The notes under the pieces were generated by a model. It was not told the DNA's origin and searched no databases. It saw nothing but the letters and a program-made list of their open reading frames with translations. From contig JAHBMJ010004557.1 of the NCBI GenBank assembly GCA_018398765.1, positions 1-20,000 of the forward strand: 20,000 bases of DNA, in the 5' to 3' direction. Both the position numbers and the translations under genes were made by a program. Of the stretch, positions 1 to 9,860 are shown piece by piece; within the stretch, counting starts at the first letter, position 1; every line of letters begins with the position of its first letter. This DNA is from Chromera velia (taxonomy: Eukaryota; Sar; Chromeraceae).

Positions 1-1976
1 GACGCTGCATTGACAGCTGCGGGATGGGGAGGATGAGAAGGTTGCAGGCTTGCAGAAGTGGCAGCGAGTAAGAATTCACGAAGCCTTATTTTTCTCAGAG
101 TTCAAGATGGATAGAGAGGCGTCAAGTTATTGAGCTTGAGGTGGGGTAGCGTTATCGATCTGTTTCTTCTGTCTTTCCGTTGCTTCACCATGCTGCTGCA
201 TTTCAGAAATAACAAAACAACAAAAGGACTTGCGCAGGCGGAGTGAAAAGGGAACGGAAAAGGGGACAAAGCAGTGAGACACTGCCATTGGGAGAGTCTT
301 TCTTGGTGGGTGTAAATATTTCTGAAAAACGGAGCATGGGCTGGCGAGACAGAGAGAGTAGGGAAGCAGGAAGCTGCAAGGAGATGCGATTCCATTTTTG
401 TTGGGAACATCTAGTTGTTGCTTCTTTCGCTCCTGCTCTTTGCCCTTGGACCCTGCATCCGTTTTCTTTTTGTGTGAGAGATTCGAGAAGGCACAGGGGA
501 AGGGCACGGATAGGAGAGCATAGGACTCATCTTTGGACCTTTGGGGATGAGATGGGAGATGGGGTGCATGAGGGGGTACAGGGGGGGGGAGCAGGGGGAG
601 TGAAGGAGAACAGTTTGTGAGATGACGTAAGTCCAGGTTCTGTCCTCTCTGTCTTGAGTGATCGGTGAAGGCAGAGTGGAAAAGGCACGGCATGTCTTTG
701 ATCGAAAGAGCTCGCGCCAAGTCCATTGCCTTTCTTTTCTATCCGTAAGGGTTTGAGAACGAGTCTGACTCTCTTGCTTGTTTTGGTGCTGGGCGTTTTC
801 AATGTTGCTGTGCTCCGCTGTTTTGCTATTCTCTTCGTTTTCCTTTGCCCTCATTCTTTTGTCCTTCCCTTCTTTTTTGTTGTCCTTATATTTCATCAGT
901 CGTGACCTCAGTCATGGCCCTCAGCCTTTTTACTCCTTTCGCCAATCGGGCACTGCATATTTCTCCTTCTAGCTCTTCCTTATGTCGTCTTCGCTTTTCG
1001 ACACTGTATGCCCTCGCGTGTTTTTTTTTCAGAGCAATGAGACTGAGAGAAGAGCATGCAGGTATGCCTTTTTCATTAAAGCGTGTATAGAGCGAGTAAC
1101 TGATTTCCCTTCCTGATTCACTCCTCTCACATTTCTCATGATTTCTGTTTACAGAAGGTGCATGGGGTCCGCCCATCTTGCTTGATAAGCTTGCCTAGGG
1201 GCTTACCAACCTAGGCCTGGCTCCATGCGGGCTTGCGTGTTGGCTCAATCTTGGGCTGGATCGGTTGTTGTTGCTGCTGCTGGGGAGTTGTCGCTTGATA
1301 AGGTGCTGCTGCGAAAAGCTGCGGTAAAGTCTATCACCTGACTATAGGTTCAAACTAGCTATCAAACTAGCTATCAAAAATCACCAGTCCGAGTCTTTAA
1401 TTCAAGTTGTGGAGCATGCACTGGCACCCCTTTTGCACTAGCTCTTACGGCACAAATTGCTGCAAAATCCTTATTCAGAACTGGGCATATATTAATTCCC
1501 TTCATCTCCGAGTCCCTTTCCTCTTTAATGATCGGTTCTTTTGTTGTGACTGCCCCTATATAGGGGATGTTTTTGCTACGTACTATATGAATTGTCCAGC
1601 CTATTACCCCTTTGTCACTATCGACTGAAACTTTTTATGAGATTCAAGTTCAGCCTAAGTTCTGCGCTTTTCACCTATAAAATTTAAGTCTATTCCAAAG
1701 TTCTGCGCTAGGTTAATTTTTACTAGTGTTCAATACCACAGTGTAACCACACCGAACCACACCTTGTTACACCTTGTTTTACATAAATTTTTCTACTTAA
1801 ATGTCATCGTCACTCTCATTGAGGGCTTCGATCACTCTTAAAAATGCGAATGATATTTAAATTTGAAGGGCCTTCTCTTGTGCGCAGCAACACAAAGAGC
1901 CTGACAGAGCCCAAGCCGGCCTGGCAACGCTCTAATCTGTTTTTTGCTTCTGTTTCTGCATTTTGTTGGCTCTCTG
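1..1976. other. No supported gene; low-complexity, pyrimidine/purine-skewed DNA
   Basis: Open frames exist on both strands but their translations are biased by base skew (Ser/Phe/Pro-rich on one strand, Arg/Glu/Lys-rich on the other) and resemble no family I know. The first 70 bases could be the tail of an exon, since a GTAAGA sits at 68, but nothing confirms it. Between 1345 and 1375 there is a short tandem of a CAAACTAGCTAT unit. An AGTTCTGCGCT word occurs twice around 1660-1710 and related AACTTCTGCA words recur at 2390-2465, which suggests worn repeat DNA. I see no RNA gene. Confidence 0.5.
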
Positions 1977-1986
1977 CGATGTGCAG

Positions 1987-2114
1987 AAGAGAAGATGATG
2001 AAGGCTATCATGAAGCTGCAGAAGAAGAAGAAGAGTCTGAAGAAGAAGAGATGTCAGCAACAACAGAAGAAGAAGATTGATTGCGATCGATTACGACACT
2101 GCAGGTGCATTTAA
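1987..2114 (+). other. Possible terminal exon, very uncertain
   Basis: A pyrimidine-rich run ending in TGCAG at 1986 looks like the 3' splice sites of the eIF3e gene further along. After it, two frames stay open over a purine-rich stretch. One gives an acidic Glu-rich end (stop at 2078-2080); the other gives a basic Lys/Gln-rich end (stop at 2112-2114). Either could be the last exon of a plus-strand gene that starts elsewhere, but the GAA/AAG repetitiveness alone keeps both frames open. There is no family resemblance and no matching upstream exon that I can identify. Confidence 0.2.
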
Positions 2115-3082
2115 AGAAAAACCTGTACAAGATGAGAAAGAGTGCTTGCAAAACTACTAAAATCTGACAGTCAGTCTTTCTTCAACAGTTTGTATAAGTG
2201 CATACAGATGCTTGGAATGGCTCGAAATGCACGTATGCAGAGTATATATCCCTAGATATATTTATGCATACGTCAATATCGTGGGCGGCTCGGGACGTGC
2301 ATGTCTTAATTGATCGCGCGTCGACGTCGCTGCGCCGCGGCGACTTCGTCATGTCGACATTTTGCGGCTTTCGGCCGCAGCATCCTCCGAAGTTCTGCAC
2401 CTCTTATGTCAAAGCACATTTCAAACTTCTGCAACAAAGTTCAAGACTACTCCGAACTTCTGCAGTCTCAGTTCAAGGAGTCGAAAGTGACAAGGGGGTA
2501 TAGCGTATAGTGTCTAGCCAAATTAAGCTAATACCTAGGTCGTATTGACTGTATTATTAATTGATATCGTTGTGGCGTCTCCGATCGAGATCCTATTACA
2601 GTGTATAGTACTGTTACTAATTTAAGATTGCTAATTCTCAATACAAAGTCAGAACACACTACACAACCAGTTATACAGATTATACATTTCTCTCTAAAAA
2701 CATAGTTATAAATCAATAATCATGCTTAGTCATTTGCATGCATCACATCATAAGTTGATTCATAACAAATCACCAACTTAGTAACTTTTGAAGATTACTA
2801 TGCTATGCTATATATACAACGGATTAAGAGCCAACAATCAATTCTATAGAAGTTTGGTCTGATTGCGAGTTAATTTGCGACTCCAGTCGCGACTAGGCCG
2901 CGTTAGTTGCCATGGCGGCTTTTTAGACGAGAGCTGCCTAGGTGCTGCCAGCAGAAGTGGAATCGCTGGTGCCATCGGTTGATTACATACCATGCACGCT
3001 GACTTAATTTCCCTCAGGCTACACTCCGTATGAATTGCATTCCCCTCTCTCTTGAATTCAGACGAGCTCCGTGATAGACGTC

Positions 3083-3083
<1 letters not shown>
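2115..3083. other. Intergenic, no gene seen
   Basis: A short GC-rich, CpG-rich patch lies at about 2310-2390, followed by distinctly AT-rich DNA from about 2520 to 2850 with no long open frame. Repeated AACTTCTGCA words occur at about 2390-2465. No coding signature, tRNA or rRNA was recognised. Confidence 0.5.
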
Positions 3084-3114
<31 letters not shown>

Positions 3115-3134
3115 AGACAGACAGAAGACAGACA
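3084..3134 (+). repeat. (GACA)n microsatellite
   Basis: Tandem GACA tetranucleotides run almost without interruption, with two places where an AGAAGACA variant breaks the register. The Cys/Leu/Ser-rich minus-strand open frame over this stretch is a by-product of the repeat. Confidence 0.9.
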
Positions 3135-4538
3135 GGCCAAGTTGAGCCTACATGGCCAACAGGAAGTAAAAGATTGAATGCATGAGCCAAGACAGAGAGA
3201 AATGAAGCAAGGTCGAGGAGAAGATGGGAGCGAAGATCAGAGCAAACTCAGCAAAGCCCAACGACCGTCAGAGTCACCACAATATTGTGAAACTCCCTCC
3301 GAAATCCTAATCAAAACCATTATTCTCCCTTCCCCCCCCCCAAAGCCACCGTTACGTTACGGCCTTCTGACAGAGACAGGCCGCTACAGTTGCGGGGTTA
3401 CTTTCGATCGAAAGAGATCAATACACGAAAGAGCCATCCAGGCCCTTTGCACGGTTCGTCTGTTTTGATTCCGAATCCCCCTGTCTCCAGTCGCTTGTGC
3501 AGCCAGCAGCAGCAGCAGCAGTCACTGACCAACCACAATCCCTCCCTCCATTCACCCACCCCAAAGGAAGGCGATGCCTTTCTCGCAATCCGCCTAGCTG
3601 CCTGTCTGTCCGCCTGCATGCCTGCAAGCTTGTCTCTCTGTCAGAGAGAAGGAAAGGCAAATCATACATGCAGTCGGTCTCTCTGTGTTCATATCTGCCC
3701 GTGTGCTTCTCTCCCTCCTTCTGAGTGAAAACTTCCTTACACATTCCCAACAACTTGTATATGGTTCATTCCCCCCCTCCGCCATTTAATTGAATTAGGT
3801 GGTTACACTCCATAAGCCTCCTCCCCCTCCCGTTCTGCCTTTCTTTAACTTCCATGCCTCAGCCCTTGCCCTGGTGATCCGCGTCGCGGTCTGAATGAAT
3901 TTGGGTTTTTCGGACGTGTACCAAAAAAACAGAAAGAAAAGAAGAACTGCTCGATGACTGAGAGAAGAGAGGGAACTGGGGAAGGGCAATGTGGACAGTC
4001 ACTCTCACCCTTCATGTCGAGAGCAATCCCACGTTCCTGTTTGTGAATTGCACTCCTTGACCGTGAGAGAAAAGAGCGAGCGAGGCGTGTGAAACAGGAC
4101 TGTGCAGGGAAAGGAAGAGAAAGACAAACAAGAGGACCCCAGTAGCAGGAAACTGAAGGGTAGACAAACCGCACCTCCCCATGTTCTCTCTCAGTCGAGA
4201 AAGACGTTCCGACAGAGAATTGGAAGCCTACCGCCATACCGCTGATCATTTCCTAGCATGCCGAGATCCTACTCACAACCGAGCCACCCCCATCGCCTCT
4301 CTTTCCATGTTTCCCTTTCTTCTTGCATCGCACCAGCGCTCGAGGGAAAGCAAGAAAGACAACCCACTGCAATTTCTTGTCCCTCAAACCTCCCCATCAA
4401 ATGCAGGATGACAGGGTGGAAAGATTCGAAGAAGACGAAAAAAAAAAGGAAAGAGAAGCCCGCAATCCCCCTTGTGTCTTTTACTTGCTTTTGCATGCCT
4501 GTGTCGCCCCTCCCCACTGCGCCCCCCCCGCCGCCATC
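3135..4538. other. Intergenic, pyrimidine-rich, no gene seen
   Basis: Several overlapping open frames of 60-130 codons occur on both strands, but none has family motifs and their composition follows local base skew. The region holds a C-run near 3332-3342 and a small (CAG)6 tract. It lies downstream of the minus-strand EBP-like gene, so its right end probably contains that gene's 3' UTR and polyadenylation site. I cannot point to a specific signal. Confidence 0.5.
3504..3521 (+). repeat. (CAG)6 microsatellite
   Basis: Six perfect CAG triplets. They sit in several overlapping open frames, none of which I accept as a gene. Confidence 0.85.
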
Positions 4539-5420
4539 TCACCTCGCTTTCTTGGAATCCCCCACTGGGCGAATTCCCTTCGATACGTTCACAGAGTCAG
4601 TCACTGCTCGATAGAGCAAAAACAAGGGAACGAACAACCACACAAAATTCATACCGAACGCAAACCAGAAGAAAAGAAGGTTATACAAAGAGAAATCTCC
4701 CAGCCGCGACATACACCCAGCCTGCGTGAATGGCGTGAGGTTTTCGCACCCTGCCAAGATCTCAGGAAGCACAAAAAACCAGGTCCCACACAGCTGCAGT
4801 ACGAGTACGACAGCCTCAAGAAAGTGCACAGCACCCCTGTTAAAGTCTTTGTGAAAGGCCCAATAAGTTGCCAAACAAAGAGGTGCCATCACCCAGAGCT
4901 CCAACTGCGTTGTCAACCAGGCTGTGTGTACAGCGGAGGCATTGGGCATCTTTCCTATCCAGGAAGGGGGCGAGTCGTCGTTAAATCTGAAGTCCAGCTG
5001 CCGATAGGACTCATCAAGAAGAGGCCACCAATGAAAACCGCCGGTCAACCCATCCATGGCAATGTGCACAATCGCACCATTGAACAGATACCAGTTTGCT
5101 CTCATGCAGTCAGCGCTCGAAATGCGCACTCGCTTCCCCCGAGTGATGAGGAAGCCTAGCAAGAGAAATATGTAGGCGACTATCAAGGCGGGATTTAATA
5201 AGTGCCTCAGAGTCAACTCGAGGCTGACCTCTCGAAGAGAGAGCGTTCGACCCACCGGATTTCCTTGAATAAAGAGGGGAATGAGGACGAAAGAAACGCA
5301 GGCAAGGAACGAGGGGTCAATATATCTGAAGAGGCTGCTCTGAGTTGAGCTTTGTGCTTGCTGGCTCTTCGAAGAGGAGGCGAGGGCCTCGTTTTGGTGA
5401 GATTCCAGTTTCTTGGGCAT
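4539..5420 (-). CDS. EXPERA-domain protein of the emopamil-binding protein (EBP) family, sterol isomerase-like
   Basis: A 293-residue, intronless, multi-pass membrane protein. EBP proteins act in the endoplasmic reticulum membrane and move the sterol C8 double bond to C7. Hydrophobic segments are seen at about residues 36-52, 76-93, 108-124, 164-188, 197-219 and 245-270, with the EXPERA-type core at about 75-272. The family-like blocks are FNGAIVHIAMDG (113-124, matching the catalytic HxxxE helix), TTQLELWVMAPLCL (170-183), and FWFAFGMNFVWLFVP (251-265, matching the C-terminal N-x-x-W helix of EBP). Oddities: His119 is kept but the following acidic residue is Asp123 rather than Glu, and the second acidic residue, Glu174, is shifted by about three positions relative to EBP Glu122. 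The polar 30-residue N-terminus is Ser/Gln-rich. The first in-frame ATG was taken as start. The family is fairly sure; true isomerase activity is not, and an EBP-like or other EXPERA paralogue is possible. Confidence 0.83.
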   Translation of the reverse strand: MPKKLESHQNEALASSSKSQQAQSSTQSSLFRYIDPSFLACVSFVLIPLFIQGNPVGRTLSLREVSLELTLRHLLNPALIVAYIFLLLGFLITRGKRVRISSADCMRANWYLFNGAIVHIAMDGLTGGFHWWPLLDESYRQLDFRFNDDSPPSWIGKMPNASAVHTAWLTTQLELWVMAPLCLATYWAFHKDFNRGAVHFLEAVVLVLQLCGTWFFVLPEILAGCENLTPFTQAGCMSRLGDFSLYNLLFFWFAFGMNFVWLFVPLFLLYRAVTDSVNVSKGIRPVGDSKKAR

Positions 5421-6445
5421 TTTTTTCTCTGCTTACGGGTCACAGTGCCTCTCGTCTTTCCTCCCTCCCAACCAGCGACTCCACACCTTCTTCACAAGAC
5501 AAATAACTTCCGATAGGGAAACAAATGGGCCGCGCCTTCGTGTCACTTCTGAGTTCTGTCACCGGAGACGGGAGAGACGTCAAACGCAAATAAAACTTCC
5601 TTACACGGAAAAGAGTTGAAATCGCGATGACGTGGTAAAGGCTGTCAAAGTCGATCAGTCACATGAAGGCCATCTGACATCCGTGCACACAGAATCACAG
5701 AGACTCTTAGAGTGGGCTCAGGCAGCGAGGAATAGATAGGAATAGTGAGAGGATGTGATCTCGAAAGGAGGATACTTTTTGTGCATGCCGCAATTTCCAC
5801 GCACAACCCCGGCCAACAGTCCGCGCGATCGACGCGCGCGGCCGAATTTTTTCGGTCGGACCCGCGTGGACAGCCGCGTGAGTGAGTTCCAAGTCCGACA
5901 CAATTCTCCAAATTTCTCCAAGCACCGCGGCCCGGCCATGCAGCCCAAGCTATGCCGGGGCCCAGGGCCTCGGTTCTTGTCTAGTTCTGTATACCCCCGC
6001 GACCTGGGTCAACGGGTAACGCGCGCGAGTGAAGCCTGATCGCGACACCCATCCGTCACGCATGGCGGGCTCCGTGCGAACGGTCGCGAGAAAACAATCT
6101 ATCCCTCCGCACAACATGCAGAGAGAAACGTGCCCCTCAAGCAATATGTGCGAGACGCCAGTGCATGGCACAAGATCGATCTCGGCCACGCCAATGCATT
6201 TAATTAAGCTATAGGATCTTCGATGGTAAAAAAGAATTGGTATGGAACAGACATAGCTGCATATTCTCCTGTACATCTGGAAGATGGAGGTAACAGTCCC
6301 ACCAGTAGGTCCAAATTTACAGTCAATCCTGCGTCTGTGCGTACAGCTAAGCAGCAGCTTTTTGACTGACCTTATTACGAACTCTGCATACACAGTTCAA
6401 TCAAGCTTCTGTCTGGACACGTGGTGAGAGGATCAAATCTTCAGG
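5421..6445. other. Intergenic, with a CpG-rich patch at about 5780-6190
   Basis: The first part should contain the promoter and 5' UTR of the minus-strand EBP-like gene. From about 5780 to 6190 the sequence is markedly richer in CpG than its surroundings, with CGCG runs and a small inverted repeat of CCGA/TCGG around a T-run near 5842-5855. Open frames on both strands here (up to 147 codons, minus) have Cys-, Arg- and His-rich translations with no family resemblance. The patch may be a fragment of another element or a regulatory region; neither is shown. Confidence 0.45.
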
Positions 6446-6515
6446 CCAGAAGTCCTATATGAAGATAAACACGCAGACGTTGAACTTCTCTCCACTTTCA
6501 CCTTTCCTGCTTGAA
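6446..6515 (+). repeat. Leader sequence, left copy (duplicated at 14184)
   Basis: This stretch, starting CCAGAAGTCCTATATGAAG, is closely matched at 14184-14255, in the same orientation and again directly before minisatellite units. The copies differ by several transitions and at least two transversions, and by a two-base TA length change. It is therefore part of a repeat family and not unique flanking DNA. Confidence 0.85.
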
Positions 6516-7010
6516 TGACGGCCTCTCCACTTCCATCTTTCTGTCTTTTGCATGGCGCCTCTCCGCTTCCATCTTTCTGTCTGTTTGCATGGCGCCTCTC
6601 CACTTTCATCTTTCTGTCTGTTTCCATGACAGCCTCTCCACTTTCATCTTTCTATCTGTTTGCATGACGCCTCTCCACTTTCGTCTTTCTGTCTGTTTGC
6701 ACGACGGCCTCTCCACTTCCATCTTTTTGTCTGTTTGCATGACGGCCTCTCCACTTCCATCTTTCTGTCTGTTTGCATGACAGCCTCTCCACTTTTATCT
6801 TTCTGTCTGTTTGCATGGCGCCTCTCCGCTTCCATCTTTCTGTCTGTTTTTGCACGACGGCCTCTCCACTTTCATCTTTCTGTCTGTTTGCATAACGGCC
6901 TCTTCACTTCCGTCTCTCTATCTGTTTGTATGACGGCCTCTCCACTTTCATCTTTCTTTCTTTCTTCTTGCATGACGGCCTCTCCACTTTCATATTTCTA
7001 TCTTTCTTTT
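6511..7010 (+). repeat. Minisatellite, about 13 units of mostly 37-38 bp
   Basis: The unit has the form CATGACGGCCTCTCCACTTT followed by CATCTTTCTGTCTGTTTG. Counting the GCCTCTCC core gives starts at 6521, 6557, 6594, 6632, 6669, 6707, 6745, 6783, 6820, 6860, 6898, 6936 and 6978, so spacing is 36-42 bp and mostly 37-38. Because the period is usually not a multiple of three, the open frames across the array on both strands are chance products that change frame between units. Worn units continue to about 7260. Confidence 0.93.
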
Positions 7011-7743
7011 TTGCTTGCTTGGTGGGTCTCTACTTTCTTCTGTCGTGCACTGTCGAACATGACGACTCTCCACTTTTGTCTATCTTGCCGGCTTGCATGA
7101 CTACTTTCCGCTAGCTTCCATCTTTCCTGCCTGCGTATTAAGGGCCTCTCCAGTTTCATCCTATCTGCTAGCCCATCTGCTTGCAGAAAGTCCGCTTCAC
7201 TTTCATCTTCCTTGTCTCCTCACATAACGACCTTTCAGTCTTCATCTTTCTTGTCTGTCTGCGTGTATGACCCCTCATTGGAACAAACAATATGCTCTAA
7301 ATCTCGTCTGGTTGATAATTCCGTACAAAAGCTGACGTCTGTTCCAGTTTCATTTCTCTCGTTTTCTTTTCTGTTTTCATATGCTTGGATGCTGGCTTTT
7401 CCTGGACCACAGAGAATGTTTTTGCCTTCCTAAAATGTGAAATTTAAAGCGGAATCTTTTGTAGGAGGATGGAGGATGGAGTTTACAACATTTGAACAAA
7501 AAACAATAAAGACTTCCTCACAAGGAATTTCTAGCAGAATTTTCAACATATTCACCATAGCAATACATTGTGAGTTTACGTTTCTGTAAAATTCTTGTTG
7601 CGGAGAGATTTAGTAGGAAAACCGAAAAGACTTACATTTATTCAAAGCCCCACTTGCAGCTGAACATATAAAATTAGAGATAGAAACAAAAAAAAAAAAT
7701 GTGTAAACTTATGTAATTTTACTTATAATTTATATACCACTAT
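7011..7743. other. Decayed minisatellite, then AT-rich spacer
   Basis: Recognisable but degenerate minisatellite units (CTCTCCACTTT, CTCTCCAGTTTCATC and similar) continue to about 7260. From there to the element-end repeat the DNA is AT-rich with an A-run near 7689-7700 and no coding signature. Confidence 0.6.
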
Positions 7744-8142
7744 GAGTAGTAGGAATGTTCTAGTATGATTAGTTCTCTTTCAACAGCCGAGACAGTCCTA
7801 CTATGCACGTACTGTTTGCTAAGGGACCGACGGTGGACTCTACTGAAATCACCATCTCCAAGATTGGTCAATATGACGGCATGCTCTCACTTCTGGGTAA
7901 GTCAAATAATCGAGCAAAAAGAATGCATGCAAAAAATTCTACTTTTGTACGATCCGGGCAGGGACGCCGAAAAAAGTGAATAATTAATGTATGCACTTTC
8001 TACACGCGCATCATTCGTAAGAAGTCACGGGTCTGATCGCATATACAATGGTGCTGACACGCCGGAACCGTGCATGCAATATCAGACGGACTGACTTCAA
8101 GAATGCAACATCTGATCAATCGAGAAGCACAGGACAAGGCAT
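7744..8142 (+). repeat. Left terminal direct repeat of the retroelement
   Basis: It aligns without gaps to 13661-14059. From 7750 onward the match is 369 of 393 bases by my hand count, and the six bases before that add two further differences. Every difference is a transition. The ends do not show the TG...CA signature of classical LTRs. For a minus-strand element this is the 3' copy. Confidence 0.95.
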
Positions 8143-9860
8143 GAGAACCAACGTGCGCAACCCCCTTTTCCCTTTTGCTGTTGTCTTTTGTCTATCGCTT
8201 CCAGCAGGTGAATAGTGCACTCAATGGTATAAGCAGGAAAGAACATAAGAAGATCAATCATCAAAGGAGGGAATGTAACAAAATTAACCAAGAACAGTAA
8301 AAAGAAAGAAAGTTCTTTCATTCCATAATGTGATCAACGAAGGACTTCTCGAACGAGCAATGACATCAGAAAAAACTTTCACGAGAAAACGAAAAGGCCA
8401 ACGAAGAAGAAAGCATTCAAGAAAAAGAAAAGTCAGTTCATCAATAAGAATACGAGCAAGGGCATTACAGGAAAGCAAGGAACGCAATACATTCGAACTT
8501 ATCTGTCCGACCATTCCCTGCAACCGAGGAATGTAAGAAAAACCATAAATGAATTTAACTCTCTTCAGAGTAGGGAAAGGAGGGAATGGAAGAACATTAT
8601 CGAAATTATGGAGGCAAAAAAAGGAAAAAACATACAGGTTATGATACCATTCGACGAGAACATCCTGATTAGGGTTTGCAGCTGTAAAAAGCAAAACAGA
8701 GGGTACCTGTTGGAGAAAGAAAATCCGAAGCCCCAGCACCGTGGAGCCTCTCTGCCTTTCCAAGACACATTCAAGACTGTAAAGATCTTCCTGTAAAAGT
8801 AAAGCAGGAGGGCTCCCATCCCAAAGACTCATTACATCAGAAGAAGCACAGCCAGAAAAATGAACAAAAAGAGAGCGGTCATCCATATATCGTATACACC
8901 AAACTATGACTTGTCTTCCTAAGATGAAACAGAGAAAGAATCAGCAACCGAGAACTCTTGCCAGGCTGTAAAGAATTTCGCCCCCCCAGGAGAGGATGGG
9001 CTCCCCTGAGGGAATCTTTCCTTCTGTCGAATCAGTCGTCCATGAACATGAATCAGATTAGTACAAAAGTCAAGATCAACGATCTCCGGTAGGACATTAA
9101 TAGGGCATGAGATGGCATCTGCGAATCTGTTGTAAGAGGACAAGAAGGCAACAGGGTTCACATATTATCTGCGTGACACCTATGCCTCTCCACATGCCCC
9201 CTCAGCCTCCTTCTTACAGAAAGGACGGAACTTCGGCAGAACAATATATCTGTGTCAAAATTCTGCCTTCACCCTCGCGACGAACTTTCTAAGTGACAAT
9301 AAAAAGGCATCGCGTGGGAGGGAGGGGAAGAAAGCCTTGATATCATCAACAACCATCTTAATGTAACTAATAGGCCAGTCAGGCTTCAGCGAAAGCCGTT
9401 CAGACCGATCAGCGGAATGTCTATACCCGGCGTTGAATACAGACACACATTCCTAAAAAGAAAAAGTCGAGTTCAAGTCACAGTGAGGGCCGAAGTAACG
9501 AAGCAGGCCTAAACATTTATATGCAAAGAAAAAAAGAGACTTACGTCCATGCAACGCATACGAGACAAGCGGGCGATATTTGATAAACAACCAGCCTGCG
9601 GGCAACCAACCACCGTCCCCCCAAGATTTCCTCTTTGCCCATAGAAGACCAGTCCCAAAACGATGCTTCCTTCTATTCAAGGGACCAAAACATAAAAGAA
9701 AAGACTTCAGGGCAGCAAACTGGTCCGCGATGCCACTCGCCAGATCATTAACAGCGCAATCAAGGTCCGCCTGTTGCAAGATAGCATACGATCGGTTATC
9801 TATGAAAGCCGTTCTTACAGCTTGGCTGTACTTCCATGCATATAGAAAGGCTAGATCACC
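8143..9860 (-). pseudogene. Reverse transcriptase region of the retroelement (decayed)
   Basis: RT domain remains. Visible parts are the fingers block RPLVSY, the motif A aspartate in DDIKAFFPSLP, motif B FPQGSPSSP and the catalytic RYMDD. After RYMDD comes a segment with LYSLECVLE and VLGLRIF, which looks like the motif D/E and thumb entry of an RT. RTs of this kind copy element RNA into DNA. The region is not one uninterrupted reading frame and is treated as a fossil. A LINE-type or group II-type ancestry remains possible; Penelope-like is the working assignment. Confidence 0.75.

Noticed and set aside
127-896. Overlapping 199- and 161-codon minus-strand frames and a 125-codon plus-strand frame
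   Set aside because: Their translations follow the base skew of the region, they overlap each other, and none shows a motif.
1033-1061. Micro-exon between a T-run plus CAG and a GTATGC
   Set aside because: Neither side fits the GTNNGT and TGCAG rules of the only confirmed intron-bearing gene, and no neighbouring exon is identifiable.
4323-5159. 278-codon plus-strand open frame over the EBP-like gene
   Set aside because: It is antisense to the EXPERA protein, whose membrane segments and motifs are much more convincing; this frame has no family features.
6511-7010. CRISPR-like array
   Set aside because: There is no alternation of constant repeats and unique spacers; it is a simple tandem minisatellite in a eukaryotic genome.
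6433-7114. Open frames across the minisatellite on both strands (Lys/Arg/Gln-rich and Phe/Ser/Leu-rich)
   Set aside because: The unit length is usually not a multiple of three and the frames change between units; these are repeat artefacts.
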